From Acinetobacter sp. Ac_5812 (GTDB taxonomy: Bacteria > Pseudomonadota > Gammaproteobacteria > Pseudomonadales > Moraxellaceae), in the NCBI RefSeq assembly GCF_013072695.1, contig NZ_LXUK01000008.1:269821-333820 (forward strand): a stretch of DNA of 64,000 nucleotides, given 5' to 3'. The position numbers and the translations under genes are program-made. The notes under the pieces were generated by a model. The model saw nothing but the letters and a program-made list of their open reading frames with translations, searched no databases and was not told the DNA's origin. Positions 38,257-48,023 of the stretch are shown one piece after another (within the stretch, counting starts at the first letter, position 1; each line of letters starts with the position of its first letter).

Positions 38257-38582
38257 TGAGGTGACTCCTCTGCAAAATCAGCAATATTGTTATGAAGTTG
38301 AGATTTTAAAAGGTCGGCACAAACAGCCAAAACATTTTTTTTAGGAAATAAGAACAATGCGGAGCGACAACAACCACTACTCATAGAGGTACATAAATTA
38401 ATAAAAGGATTTTTAGTATAGGCAAGATTTCAGTGAAATTCATCTTTTTTTGTGTTGAGGATGTTTTCAAATTCTTTCGAGGCGCAACAAAAGTACATTG
38501 TATGTAAAATGTGCATAAAACTGTCACAAACCTGATTTAGCCTAGACAAGCACAGCGAAAATGATAAGGTAAAAATAAACGA
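38257..38582. other. Divergent gap between the TerC gene and the LOG gene
   Basis: About 326 bp with no credible frame. It holds two divergent promoters. I see a possible ribosome site GAGGAGTCACCTC at 38,257-38,275 for the minus gene and an AAGG near 38,572 for the plus gene. No clear operator is visible. Confidence 0.5.
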
Positions 38583-39209
38583 ATGAATAGTGTTCTGATA
38601 ATGACTGAAAAGAAAACCATAAGCTCTCCCCCTATAAAAACCACTCAATCTCTTATTGCGTTATATTGCGGTTCGCGTACAGGCAACAAGCCAATTTACC
38701 GAGACAAAGCCATTGAGCTTGCCCAGCATATTGCCAATCAAGGCTTTGGTATTGTCTACGGCGGTGCCAGTATTGGTCTGATGGGGCAAGTTGCGGATAC
38801 TGTACTGGAACATAGTGGCGAAGTGGTGGGTGTGATTCCAGAATTTATGCTGGATTATGAAATTGCCCACCATAAACTGACCGAATTACATATCGTCAAC
38901 AGCATGCATGAACGTAAAGCCCTGATGGCCGAACGTGCCAGTGCCTTTATTGCCCTACCTGGTGGTCTAGGAACTTTTGAAGAAATTCTGGAAATTGCCA
39001 CATGGGGACAGCTCAATCAACATCAGAAGCCGATGATTATTTATAACGTCAATCGTTTTTATGATGCCCTGATTGCACAGCTTGATCACGCGGTAGAAGA
39101 AGGCTTTTTACCACCACAGCATCGCGCCAAAGTGATTATTTGTGAAACACTGGAACAAATTTCAAGTGTGATTAAAAACTTAAACACACCCAGCCATATC
39201 GAAGTCTAA
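38583..39209 (+). CDS. LOG-family nucleoside 5'-monophosphate phosphoribohydrolase
   Basis: A 208-residue Rossmann-fold protein of the TIGR00730/LOG group, which cleaves (cytokinin) nucleotides to base and ribose 5-phosphate. Diagnostic motifs are present: ALYCGSRTG near the N-terminus, GGASIGLMGQVAD and the catalytic PGGLGTFEEILE (about 126-137). The start could be ATG 38583 (AAGGT about 12 bases upstream) or ATG 38601. It ends at a strong terminator. Confidence 0.88.
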   Translation: MNSVLIMTEKKTISSPPIKTTQSLIALYCGSRTGNKPIYRDKAIELAQHIANQGFGIVYGGASIGLMGQVADTVLEHSGEVVGVIPEFMLDYEIAHHKLTELHIVNSMHERKALMAERASAFIALPGGLGTFEEILEIATWGQLNQHQKPMIIYNVNRFYDALIAQLDHAVEEGFLPPQHRAKVIICETLEQISSVIKNLNTPSHIEV

Positions 39210-39220
39210 AACATACCCAT

Positions 39221-39253
39221 AAAAAAAGCGGATCAAGAAGATCCGCTTTTTTT
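39221..39253. terminator. Bidirectional terminator after the LOG gene
   Basis: AAAGCGGATC / GATCCGCTTT with a five-base loop and flanking A/T tracts, between convergent genes. Confidence 0.9.
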
Positions 39254-39264
39254 ATATTGAGAAC

Positions 39265-41052
39265 TTATTGTACATTCACTTGATATACCACAGTTGAACC
39301 ACTGACTTCATTCCCTACCACCAATAAAGGCTTGCCGTTTGGTGAGTCTTTTGCAGCAATAAAGATCAAGCCTTCAGGTCCTAAATCACCCTGTTTTGCC
39401 GCATCGGTTTCAACAAAATTACGTGTCGTAAAATATTCAATAAACTTGGGTTTATTCGGTGTGGTGATATCATACACCATCACCCCACTCATTCGCTCTA
39501 AGCCAATAAAAGCAAAGGTTTTCTTGCCAATCGTACCGATAGCAACACCCTCAGGCTCAGGGCCTTTATTATCACTACGGTCATCAAAGGCCACCGCTTC
39601 GTGGTCACTATTAAAATAGTTCGGGAACAATTCAGCGGTTTTCTTTTCAAACTCGCTGCCTGAGTCCCAAACTAACTGACCTTGGGTATTCCAGATACTG
39701 AATGAACGCGTGCCATAAGCATAGAGTTTGTCGTAAGTGAGCAAACCATTGGCATCCAGTTTGGCTGAACCATCGGCATTGGTTTGATAACCCATGTTCC
39801 ACGCAATATTGAGACGCCCCAATGCTGCATCTTCACGGCATGCACCCGCAGTTGTCGCAGTAGCGCCACAATACGCAAAGGTTACTGGATTGAGTTTTGC
39901 CCCTTTCACCCCTGCTGCCAATTGTTGTAAATGCGCTGGATAATCACCATCTTTATTAAAGCCTTTGCTGTTAAACAAATGCTTCATGCGAATATTTTCT
40001 ACAAAACCTTTACTGGTATCGCCCGCATAATAGGCTTTGGAATCCTTCAACCATTCACGGCTATCGCCTTCATTGGCCGTGACCAGATAGGTTTGACCAT
40101 TGGCTTGATAATTGGCAATCGAATCAGGTTGATACATCCCGACCAAGCCTGCCCAAGTCTTGATATCAATCTTTTTGTCTTTATCACTGACATCCAGCTC
40201 ATTGCCAATTTGCCCATGATCTTTATAGCCCAATGGATAAATATCCGTCACTTTCTGCTGTGTGATATCAATTCGAGCAATGGCATTATTTTCCTGCAAT
40301 GTCACCCAAGCCGTTTTGCTGTCTGCAGAAATGGTTATATATTCAGGTTCTAGGTCCTGAGCCACACTCGCTTTTGGCCCAAAAATACGCACCCCTTTGG
40401 CGATTAAATCCGCCTTTTGCGTATTCCATGCCTTAAAGTCAGCTACGCTGGCTTTCGGTTGTTGAATATTGCTGATATCAATAATGCTGACTGAACCTTC
40501 AGGATCAACCGAGTAGTCATCATTTGGCTCGCCTTCATTGGCCACCAAAACAGTTTTGCCATCGGGACTAAAACTCAACATATCCGGCAATGAACCCACT
40601 GCGACCTTGCTGATAAAACTTAAATCTTTGGCATTAAAAAATACCACGATACCCGCATCAGTTTTGTTTTCAGCTTGAACCGCAATTGCAACAATGCCAT
40701 TTTTAACCGCAACGCTGTTCACTTCCGAATTGGCTAAATAGGTACGGGCAGAAAGCTCTGCAAGATGAACGGGCTTTTCAGGTTTAGAGGCATCTAAAAC
40801 ATCGACTAAACCCTTCTGGGCATTGACCACAAATAGACGTTTGCTTGCAGCATCATAAGCGGGAATTTCAGCAGCACTTTTGGCGAAAACATTGGTTTCA
40901 TAACGTCCTAATAAACTTAACTTAATCGTTTCAGGGGTTGCTTCAACTACTTCTGCCGGAGTATCTGTTTTGTTATTGTCGTTGTCATCATTACACGCCA
41001 CTAATCCCACCGACAATAATGCTGCCAGTAATACTGAAATCTTAAATTTCAT
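39265..41052 (-). CDS. Choice-of-anchor I lipoprotein (beta-propeller)
   Basis: A 595-residue secreted lipoprotein. The signal peptide ends in the lipobox LVAC with Cys at about residue 20, then an Asp/Asn-rich spacer (NDDNDNN). The body has propeller repeats such as LSFSPDGKTVLVANEGEPNDDYSVDPEGSV-type blocks (typical of choice-of-anchor I) and late ITTPNKPKFIEYF with EGLIFI. Related proteins are found with alkaline phosphatases. I placed the start at ATG 41052, with GGA about ten bases upstream; a TTG at 41058 is the alternative. A three-unit Pho box lies 61-89 bp upstream, so induction by phosphate starvation is likely. The lipoprotein at 55,294 shares the same spacer style and Pho control. 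Confidence 0.84.
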   Translation of the reverse strand: MKFKISVLLAALLSVGLVACNDDNDNNKTDTPAEVVEATPETIKLSLLGRYETNVFAKSAAEIPAYDAASKRLFVVNAQKGLVDVLDASKPEKPVHLAELSARTYLANSEVNSVAVKNGIVAIAVQAENKTDAGIVVFFNAKDLSFISKVAVGSLPDMLSFSPDGKTVLVANEGEPNDDYSVDPEGSVSIIDISNIQQPKASVADFKAWNTQKADLIAKGVRIFGPKASVAQDLEPEYITISADSKTAWVTLQENNAIARIDITQQKVTDIYPLGYKDHGQIGNELDVSDKDKKIDIKTWAGLVGMYQPDSIANYQANGQTYLVTANEGDSREWLKDSKAYYAGDTSKGFVENIRMKHLFNSKGFNKDGDYPAHLQQLAAGVKGAKLNPVTFAYCGATATTAGACREDAALGRLNIAWNMGYQTNADGSAKLDANGLLTYDKLYAYGTRSFSIWNTQGQLVWDSGSEFEKKTAELFPNYFNSDHEAVAFDDRSDNKGPEPEGVAIGTIGKKTFAFIGLERMSGVMVYDITTPNKPKFIEYFTTRNFVETDAAKQGDLGPEGLIFIAAKDSPNGKPLLVVGNEVSGSTVVYQVNVQ

Positions 41053-41112
41053 GATCAAATTCCATACAATTTATTCTGTATGGCTAATCTAGTCATTGGT
41101 GATGCAAATTCG

Positions 41113-41141
41113 ATGACACTTTAATGTCAGTTTCATGACCA
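41113..41141 (-). promoter_or_regulatory. Three-unit Pho box before the choice-of-anchor I gene
   Basis: Read on the minus strand, the site is TGGTCAT-GAAA-CTGACAT-TAAA-GTGTCAT. This is three CTGTCAT-like 7-mers at exact 11-bp spacing with A-rich 4-bp spacers, the layout bound by PhoB dimers. It ends about 61 bp before the start codon. Confidence 0.8.
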
Positions 41142-41216
41142 CTCTTTGACAATTTTAGGCTTTATTTCACGCACAGTTGCATTAAACTAAAACTGCCTTT
41201 TTATCCATCATGGCTC

Positions 41217-42605
41217 ATGACAACGACAACACATCAAGCGGTACAGCCTGAATTCCGAATGTTGGTGCTCTTGGTCTCGATTGGCTTTTTTATGCAAGCC
41301 TTGGACACCACCATCGTCAACACCGCGATTCCTGCAATGGCAGTACAACTCAATGAAAATCCCCTGCAAATGCACGGCGTCATTGTGGCCTATGTGCTGT
41401 CGGTTGCGGCCTGTATTCCGCTCAGTGGCTGGTTGGCCGATCGTTTTGGCATCCGCAATATTTATCTCAGCTCCATGGTGATTTTCAGCTTGGCCTCGCT
41501 GGGCTGTGGCTTGTCGCAAAACCTAGAACAATTATTATTTTTCCGTGTCATTCAAGGCGTTGGTGGTGCCTTGCTGATGCCCGTGGGCCGCTTGGCACTG
41601 TTAAAACTGATTCCACGCTCACAATTCCTTTCCGCGATGAGCCTGATGAGTCTTGCAGGCTTGATTGGCCCGTTAATGGGGCCGACTTTAGGGGGGTGGC
41701 TGGTCGAAGTGACCACTTGGCACTGGATCTTTTTAATGAATATTCCGATGGGAATCTTGGGAATGATCATGACCTTCAAAGTCATGCCCAACCAGAAAGA
41801 ACCAAGTGTCAAATCCTTCGATTTAAGTGGCTTTATCCTGTTAATGGTCGCCATGGTAGGCTTGTCTCTCGGGATTGAAAATATAGCCGCATCGCAATAT
41901 TCCCGCTGGATCAGCGTGGTTTTATTGATTTCGGGACTGTTGGCAGCTGGCGCTTATGCCTACCATGCGCATACGCATCAAAACGCCCTGTTTCATGGTC
42001 GCTTATTTCGCTACAAAATCTTTTCCATCGGCGTACTGGGCAATTTCTTTGCCCGCCTCGGTAGTAATGCCATTCCCTTCATTCTACCGCTGATGCTACA
42101 AGTCGCCTTTGGCTTTGAACCTTTCTATACCGGTTTAATGATGATTCCAATGGTACTGGGTTCATTATTTTCCAAACCGATTATTCGTCCCTTGATTCAA
42201 CGGGTTGGTTATCGTCGTTTCTTACTCACCAATACCGTTTTAGTCGGTTTATGTATCGCCAGTTTTTCTCTGATGACCGCAACAACGCCATTGTGGTTAA
42301 AAGTCCTGCACCTGTTTATCTTTGGTACGCTCAATTCACTGCAATTCGTAGGCATGAATACGCTGACTTTGAAAGACTTAGCACAACAGGATGCCAGTAG
42401 CGGCAATAGCTTCTTGTCGATGATTATGATGCTTTCAATGAGTATCGGGGTGGCCTTAGCTGGAACGTTAATCAATCTGTTTGGGCAACAGTTCCCCAGT
42501 GCTTCGATTAGCACCGCCTTCCACGCCACTTTGATTACGCTTGGCTGTATGAACATCATTACCGCCATGGTATTTTGGCAAATCCCCAAAGAAACCACAG
42601 ATTAA
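41217..42605 (+). CDS. DHA2-family MFS drug/H+ antiporter
   Basis: A 462-residue transporter with about 14 hydrophobic segments, the number of the DHA2 (EmrB/QacA/MdtD) group. The motif LDTTIVNTAIPAM in helix 1 and WLADRFGIRN in loop 2-3 are diagnostic, and QGVGGALLMPVGRLALL is motif B. The substrate is unknown. No membrane-fusion partner gene is adjacent. It is divergent from the Pho-box-controlled lipoprotein gene, whose Pho box lies 75 bp before this start on the other strand. Confidence 0.87.
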   Translation: MTTTTHQAVQPEFRMLVLLVSIGFFMQALDTTIVNTAIPAMAVQLNENPLQMHGVIVAYVLSVAACIPLSGWLADRFGIRNIYLSSMVIFSLASLGCGLSQNLEQLLFFRVIQGVGGALLMPVGRLALLKLIPRSQFLSAMSLMSLAGLIGPLMGPTLGGWLVEVTTWHWIFLMNIPMGILGMIMTFKVMPNQKEPSVKSFDLSGFILLMVAMVGLSLGIENIAASQYSRWISVVLLISGLLAAGAYAYHAHTHQNALFHGRLFRYKIFSIGVLGNFFARLGSNAIPFILPLMLQVAFGFEPFYTGLMMIPMVLGSLFSKPIIRPLIQRVGYRRFLLTNTVLVGLCIASFSLMTATTPLWLKVLHLFIFGTLNSLQFVGMNTLTLKDLAQQDASSGNSFLSMIMMLSMSIGVALAGTLINLFGQQFPSASISTAFHATLITLGCMNIITAMVFWQIPKETTD

Positions 42606-42656
42606 ATTTACGGATCTAAAGTTCGTCGTCCAATAAATAGAATAAGGAAAAATAAA

Positions 42657-43625
42657 ATGATCGTTCCACAGCATTGGGCAGAAGCTAAAACAAAAACCAA
42701 GATTGCAGGGCGACAATACACCATTAAACGCTTTGGTTGGTCAGATCAAAGCCTTGAAGCAGCGCAATCTCATGCCGAGCAACGTGTTGCCGAGGCAATT
42801 GAAAGGATCAAGGCTGGTGAAAATATTCGAAGAATCGACCATAAAGTTCCCTACAATGGTGCCGAAGGCGTACCAATCAGAGAACAGATTATTGCTCAGC
42901 ATGACGATGTCATTATCACGCGAAATTCCTACGGCGCATTATGCTTAAATACCCCAGATGTGTTATTTGCAGATATCGATTTCGAATACGTACCTCGATT
43001 TAGACTATATCTATTAGCTTTTTTATTGTTAATGCTAGTCACGAGTATTGGGGCTGTTTACCTAGGTTCATGGATGATCTTGGGAGTCGGAGTGATTGTT
43101 TCCCTCATCTTGACAGGGCTGGTTGGCAAAGGACTGTTTTACTTACAAAGCAAGTTATTTGGAACACCAGAACAGCGTGCATTTGCATCAATTCAAGATT
43201 TCTCTCAACAGCACCCCACATGGCATTTGCGCGTTTATCTCACGCCAAAAGGTTATCGTGTTTTGGCAATGCATCAGACCTTTGAACCTAAAAGTGATGA
43301 AGCTCAATTATTATTCAATGCCATTCATGCGGATCCTAACTACGTCCGAATGTGTAAAAATCAAAATTGTTTCCGAGCCAGAATCAGCCCAAAGCCTTGG
43401 AGAATTGGTGTGAATCGCTTAACACTCGGCGTCTGGCCAGTGAGTGAAGCACGTTTAGCGATCCGTGAAAACTGGCTTCGAGACTATCAGAAACAAGCCG
43501 AGAACTATGCATCATGCAAATTTGTGGCACAATTAGGCAGTCAGTTCACCCACATGAAGGCGAAGCGAGTACAATCTCTACATGACCAATACTGTAAATC
43601 TGACACTCGCTTAAACATCGCATAA
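42657..43625 (+). CDS. Uncharacterised membrane-anchored protein with primase-like motifs
   Basis: 322 residues, cytosolic at both ends with two adjacent hydrophobic segments (about 117-137 and 139-157). Before them is DVLFADIDF with Asp106 and Asp108, after a strand-like run. After them is the stretch VYLTPKGYRVLAMH with His206, then YVRMCKNQNCFRARISPKPWR (about 229-249). The order hhhDxD, then strand-turn-strand ending in xxH, recalls archaeo-eukaryotic primase folds interrupted by a membrane hairpin. This is my inference and not a family assignment. GH25 lysozyme follows 10 bp downstream, so they may be cotranscribed. Confidence 0.65.
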   Translation: MIVPQHWAEAKTKTKIAGRQYTIKRFGWSDQSLEAAQSHAEQRVAEAIERIKAGENIRRIDHKVPYNGAEGVPIREQIIAQHDDVIITRNSYGALCLNTPDVLFADIDFEYVPRFRLYLLAFLLLMLVTSIGAVYLGSWMILGVGVIVSLILTGLVGKGLFYLQSKLFGTPEQRAFASIQDFSQQHPTWHLRVYLTPKGYRVLAMHQTFEPKSDEAQLLFNAIHADPNYVRMCKNQNCFRARISPKPWRIGVNRLTLGVWPVSEARLAIRENWLRDYQKQAENYASCKFVAQLGSQFTHMKAKRVQSLHDQYCKSDTRLNIA

Positions 43626-43635
43626 CACAAACGAT

Positions 43636-44397
43636 ATGGCAAAAAAATCTGCAAAATTTCCATCGACACCACATTATCCGACTTATGCCAGTATCGGTTT
43701 AGCGGTCATGCTGGGTGTGGTCAGCTACTTTGGTTTGTTTTATCAGCAGAAAGCCTCGGCACAAGATTATTCCATTCGCGGCTTTGATGTGTCCCATCAT
43801 CAAGGTGAGATTAACTGGAAGAAAATCTCGCCGATGCAATATCAATTCGTCTATCTCAAAGCAACTGAAGGCGGTGATTTTAAAGATCGTAACTTTCAGC
43901 AAAATTGGTTAAAGGCGCGTGAACAAGGTCTGCATGTGGGCGCTTACCATTTCTATCGCCTGTGTCGTGATGGCGCCATCCAAGCCGAAAATTTTATTGC
44001 GACTGTTCCGAAAAAGGCCGATGCTCTGCCGCCTGTGATTGATTTAGAATATGACAGTAACTGCATCAATACCTATACCAAAGAGCAGCTACTCAAAGAA
44101 ATTCAGGTCATGCATGACCAACTGCAACAGCATTACGGCAAACAGCCGATTTTTTATATTTCTAAAAGCTTTTATCATATTGTCTTGATGGGGAACTTTA
44201 ACAACACTCCCTTATGGGTCAGAGACTATGACGGTAAACCTGAGCTCAAAGATGGTCGACAATGGCTGTTTTGGCAGCACAGTAGCCAAGGCAAAATTAC
44301 AGGTGTTCCCAAAGCGGTCGATTTAAATGTCTATGCCGAATCGCCGAAACAATGGCGAATATTTCTAAAACAACAAGGCATTGATGATGGCAAATGA
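43636..44397 (+). CDS. Glycoside hydrolase family 25 lysozyme, membrane-anchored
   Basis: 253 residues. A single N-terminal hydrophobic segment (about 15-38) is followed by a full GH25 domain: [12 protein letters not shown] (about 50-61, catalytic Asp), [28 protein letters not shown] with the acid pair, and a late VDLNVYA. GH25 enzymes cut the MurNAc-GlcNAc bond of peptidoglycan. It overlaps dinB, giving a polymerase-lysozyme pairing that may be only a transcriptional convenience. Confidence 0.87.
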   Translation: MAKKSAKFPSTPHYPTYASIGLAVMLGVVSYFGLFYQQKASAQDYSIRGFDVSHHQGEINWKKISPMQYQFVYLKATEGGDFKDRNFQQNWLKAREQGLHVGAYHFYRLCRDGAIQAENFIATVPKKADALPPVIDLEYDSNCINTYTKEQLLKEIQVMHDQLQQHYGKQPIFYISKSFYHIVLMGNFNNTPLWVRDYDGKPELKDGRQWLFWQHSSQGKITGVPKAVDLNVYAESPKQWRIFLKQQGIDDGK

Positions 44398-45454
44398 GCT
44401 ACGCAAAATCATCCATATCGACATGGATGCCTTCTATGCCTCAGTTGAACTTAGAGAACATCCTGAACTAAAAGATTTACCTGTGGTGATTTCTTCACAC
44501 CATCCTCGGGCCGTCATTGCCGCCGCGTCTTATCCTGCCCGTGTCTTTGGACTCCGTTCTGCCATGTCGATGGGACAAGCCAAAAAACTCTGTCCGCAAG
44601 TCATCGTGATTGAACCCAATTTTGAAAAATACCGCGAAGTTTCGGCGCAAATTCATCAGATTTTTCAGCAATACACGCCCTTGATTGAACCACTGTCTTT
44701 AGATGAAGCCTATCTGGACGTGACTGAGAACTTAAAGAATATCGCCAGTGCCACCGAAGTCGCAGCACAAATCCGTGCTGATATTTTTGCGGTCACAGGA
44801 CTGACCGCGTCCGCAGGCGTAGCACCGAATAAGTTCTTGGCAAAAATTGCCTCGGATTGGAACAAGCCCAATGGTTTATTTGTGATTAAACCCAATCAAG
44901 TGCTACGTTTTATTCAAGATTTGACCTTGAATAAAATTCCTGGGGTGGGCAAAGTCACTCAAGAACGCTTGCAGCAACTGAATTTACATACTTTGGGCGA
45001 TCTGCAAAAAATCGACGAAAATGTGTTGATTCATCATTTTGGTAAATACGGCAAACAGCTGTATTTATATGCGCAAGGCATAGATCATCGTCCTGTCAAG
45101 GCAGAACGGGAACGTCAGCAGATTTCCAAGGAAATTACTTTTGATGAGGATTACACCCTTGCTCAATGCAGCCATGCATGGCAGCCTTTGACCGAACAAG
45201 TCTGGCGCAGCCTGAATAAAAAACAATTAACCGCGCGTGGTGTGACTGTCAAACTCAAACTTAAAAATTTCCAAGTCTTACAGCACAGTAAAAGCTTTAA
45301 GCAGGCGCTGCAATCGCAACAAGACTTGGGACAAGTGGTACTACAACTGCTCGATGAAATGCATATTGACCCAGAATTCCAATTCCGTCTGGTCGGCGTC
45401 GGGATATATCAGTTACAGACTCTAGAAGAAGAATCACAGCTTTCTTTGTGGTAG
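44387..45454 (+). CDS. dinB: DNA polymerase IV
   Basis: A 355-residue Y-family translesion polymerase. The catalytic motifs [13 protein letters not shown] at the N-terminus and [10 protein letters not shown] (about 105) give the three acidic residues. [13 protein letters not shown] is the thumb helix-hairpin-helix. The C-terminus QLSLW looks like a beta-clamp-binding peptide. I prefer ATG 44387 (AAGG eight bases upstream) over TTG 44381 and ATG 44384. It overlaps the lysozyme gene by about 11 bp. Confidence 0.93.
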   Translation: MANELRKIIHIDMDAFYASVELREHPELKDLPVVISSHHPRAVIAAASYPARVFGLRSAMSMGQAKKLCPQVIVIEPNFEKYREVSAQIHQIFQQYTPLIEPLSLDEAYLDVTENLKNIASATEVAAQIRADIFAVTGLTASAGVAPNKFLAKIASDWNKPNGLFVIKPNQVLRFIQDLTLNKIPGVGKVTQERLQQLNLHTLGDLQKIDENVLIHHFGKYGKQLYLYAQGIDHRPVKAERERQQISKEITFDEDYTLAQCSHAWQPLTEQVWRSLNKKQLTARGVTVKLKLKNFQVLQHSKSFKQALQSQQDLGQVVLQLLDEMHIDPEFQFRLVGVGIYQLQTLEEESQLSLW

Positions 45455-45759
45455 TGCTGTTTTTTTACACAAAAGCACAATCCATGCTGAAAATTATGTT
45501 TGCTTTTTATCCAGTTTTCAGTACTCTAAGCAACGCAGTAACATTATCCTTGTTATTTGCTTTGCTAAAGAAAACCTCACTTTTAGCATCTGCTCCTGTG
45601 GTTGGCGTGACGATCAAATCCGAAGATTACAGGGCACTTCAGGTCTTCTTTCTCTATCCTCTTCTTCCTATAAAAAATTCCATATTTCCCACTATGCACC
45701 GTCATAACTTCAGTTAAACTCAGCAAATAAAACTAGAAAATTCTGTATGTACATGCCTT
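45455..45759. other. Gap between dinB and creB
   Basis: About 305 bp. An 89-codon frame here overlaps the dinB stop and is not convincing. The creB promoter must lie near the right end. I found no cre tag, LexA box or terminator hairpin that I would defend. Confidence 0.5.
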
Positions 45760-46479
45760 ATGAAGCAAAAACAAATTCTTTGTGTTGAAGATGAAGCCGC
45801 AATCGTCCTACCGCTACGTTATGCACTCGAGCGTGAAGGCTGGAGCGTCAGTTGGGCCAATACAGGCACACAAGCACTGCAATTACTGGCACAACAGTCT
45901 TTTGATTTCATTATTTTAGATGTGGGTCTCCCCGACCTGAATGGATTTGAAGTCTGCAAACAATTACGTCAAAAATACCAAACACCTTTACTGTTTTTAA
46001 CAGCCCGTGATGATGAAATTGATCGGGTGGTTGGTCTCGAAATTGGGGCGGATGATTACTGCAGCAAGCCCTTTAGTGCACGAGAAATTGTGGCCAGAAT
46101 CAAAGCCATTTGGCGCAGAATGGAAAATCAAGCTCAGCCTGTTACAGCCTCTGTAGCAGCGACGAAAACGGAAGTTATTGTGCAATCGGCAATTTGGTCA
46201 TGTCACCCACAGTCCTTGCAGATTCATTATCATCAACAAGCACTACAACTGACTCGCTATGAATACCGCTTGTTATTTTTACTGATTCAGCATCCAGAAC
46301 AGGTGTTTAGCCGCCAACAACTGATGGATCATATTTGGGAATATCCTGAACATAGCTTAGAACGTACTGTCGATACGCATATTAAAAGTTTAAGACACAA
46401 GCTCAAACAGATTACCCCAGATGATGATCCAATTCGCACCCATCGTGGTTTTGGCTATAGCTTGATGAAGTTGAGCTAA
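45760..46479 (+). CDS. creB: Response regulator CreB
   Basis: An OmpR/PhoB-class regulator of 239 residues: receiver domain 1-120 with phosphoacceptor Asp54 (FIILDVGLPDLNG) and a C-terminal winged helix (about 140-235, ending RTHRGFGYSL). It is followed two bases later by a kinase gene and then creD. The order regulator-kinase-CreD identifies creBCD rather than phoBR. CreBC controls genes with TTCAC-N6-TTCAC tags and affects carbon use, envelope properties and, in some gammaproteobacteria, beta-lactamase expression. Confidence 0.88.
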   Translation: MKQKQILCVEDEAAIVLPLRYALEREGWSVSWANTGTQALQLLAQQSFDFIILDVGLPDLNGFEVCKQLRQKYQTPLLFLTARDDEIDRVVGLEIGADDYCSKPFSAREIVARIKAIWRRMENQAQPVTASVAATKTEVIVQSAIWSCHPQSLQIHYHQQALQLTRYEYRLLFLLIQHPEQVFSRQQLMDHIWEYPEHSLERTVDTHIKSLRHKLKQITPDDDPIRTHRGFGYSLMKLS

Positions 46480-46481
46480 AA

Positions 46482-47948
46482 ATGTCCATTTTCGTCCGTA
46501 TCTGGTTTTTCTTTAGCTTAGTGGTGGTATTGAGTCTAGGTTTTATCGCCTATACCCTGACCCAGCAAGTCAAACCGAATGTACGGCAGGTGGTTGAAGA
46601 TACCCTCGCTGAAAATGCCAATATCATTGCCCAACTGATTGCAGAAGATGTCTATCAACATCAGGTTGATACGCCAGAATTTGATCAAAAAATTCAGGCA
46701 GCTTTGTCCCGCCAACTGAATGCCACCATTTGGCAGCATCGCAAAGAGCAAATTAATCAACAACTGTACATTACCGATCCCCAAGGTATCGTGATCTACG
46801 ACTCCGAAGGACAAGCTGTTGGGCAAGACTATTCCAGATGGAATGATGTCTACTTAACACTGCGTGGTAAATACGGTGCACGCTCAACCGCAACCAATCC
46901 CTATGACCGCAACAGCAGTGTCATGCATATTGCAGCGCCGATTATTTACCAACAGCAATTGCTCGGTGTGGTCAGTATTGGTAAACCCAATCAGTCGGTA
47001 CAGCCCTATATCGAACGTGCTGAGCAGCAACTGATTTATCAAGCCCTCTGGATTGCAGCACTCAGCCTGCTCTTGGCCAGTATGGTGGCCTATTGGCTAA
47101 GACATAGTATTGATCGCGTTCGACGCTATGCACAGGCATTGGCTCCCGTGAATCAAGCGCCCTTCTTCTATTCCGCCAAAGAACTCAATCAGGTGACCCA
47201 AGCATTGAGTGAAATGCGGGAAAAACTAGAAGACCGAGGCTATGTCGAGAACTATGTCAATACATTGACCCATGAACTAAAAAGCCCTCTCACCGCGATA
47301 CAAGCCAGCGCTGAATTACTACAGGATGATTTACCACTGGCCGATCAGCAACAATTTGCGCTGCATATTGTTGAACAAAGCCAGCGTTTGCAGTCCTTGA
47401 TTGAACGGATGTTGTTATTAACACGACTCGAAAAAAATCAGCATGTTTTAGAGTTTCAATCGGTCGATCTGAATCACCTGATTCAACAATGTTTTCAGCA
47501 ACAGCACAGTGCACTGCAACTGAAACAAATCCAAACCCAGCTTGATCTGCCCGAACACAGCTTGATCCATGCCGATCCATTTTGGCTAAAACAAGCGCTG
47601 AATAACCTCTTAGACAACGCCAGAGATTTCTGCCCACCGCAAGGAAAAATCGCAGTTCAACTTCAGCAAGACCTAAGCCATCAAAGCATCACCTTGCTGT
47701 TTTTTAATGAGGGCGATGCGATTCCTGAATACGCCTTAAACCGTGTATTTGAAACCTATTTTTCTCTACCGCGTCCGCATAATCAGCAACGCAGTACAGG
47801 CATTGGGCTCAGTATCGTCAAGCAGATTATTCAACAGCACCACGGTCAGATTAGCATCCAGAATATTGAAGCGAATCGCCTCGACTTCTTAGCAATACAT
47901 CGATCTGGTGTGCTCTTGACCCTCACACTTCACACAAACTTCACTTAA
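46482..47948 (+). CDS. creC: Sensor histidine kinase CreC
   Basis: A 488-residue membrane kinase with N-terminal helix (about 5-25), periplasmic sensor domain (about 26-180), second helix (about 183-205), HAMP-like linker and kinase core. The H-box is NTLTHELKSPLTA with His264, followed by LNNLLDNARDFC (N-box) and STGIGLSIVKQ (G2-type). Two bases separate it from creB. Its last codons contain the cre tag that precedes creD. Confidence 0.88.
   Translation: MSIFVRIWFFFSLVVVLSLGFIAYTLTQQVKPNVRQVVEDTLAENANIIAQLIAEDVYQHQVDTPEFDQKIQAALSRQLNATIWQHRKEQINQQLYITDPQGIVIYDSEGQAVGQDYSRWNDVYLTLRGKYGARSTATNPYDRNSSVMHIAAPIIYQQQLLGVVSIGKPNQSVQPYIERAEQQLIYQALWIAALSLLLASMVAYWLRHSIDRVRRYAQALAPVNQAPFFYSAKELNQVTQALSEMREKLEDRGYVENYVNTLTHELKSPLTAIQASAELLQDDLPLADQQQFALHIVEQSQRLQSLIERMLLLTRLEKNQHVLEFQSVDLNHLIQQCFQQQHSALQLKQIQTQLDLPEHSLIHADPFWLKQALNNLLDNARDFCPPQGKIAVQLQQDLSHQSITLLFFNEGDAIPEYALNRVFETYFSLPRPHNQQRSTGIGLSIVKQIIQQHHGQISIQNIEANRLDFLAIHRSGVLLTLTLHTNFT
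47929..47944 (+). promoter_or_regulatory. Cre tag upstream of creD
   Basis: TTCACACAAACTTCAC is a perfect match to the CreB-binding consensus TTCAC-N6-TTCAC. It overlaps the 3' end of creC and lies about 80 bp before the creD start. Confidence 0.82.
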
Positions 47949-48023
47949 GCTTCAAACCGAGCTCATCCGAAGCGCATATCGCATGTAGATACTGGTCATA
48001 TCCTAATGATCATGGAATTCCAT

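Noticed and set aside
38257..38420. yybP-ykoY manganese riboswitch before the TerC gene
   Set aside because: TerC genes often have one, and a GAGTAG-like string is present on the minus strand, but I could not fold the conserved loops.
45448..45717. 89-codon frame after dinB on the plus strand
   Set aside because: It overlaps the dinB stop, has no ribosome site at its start and reads as random hydrophobic residues.
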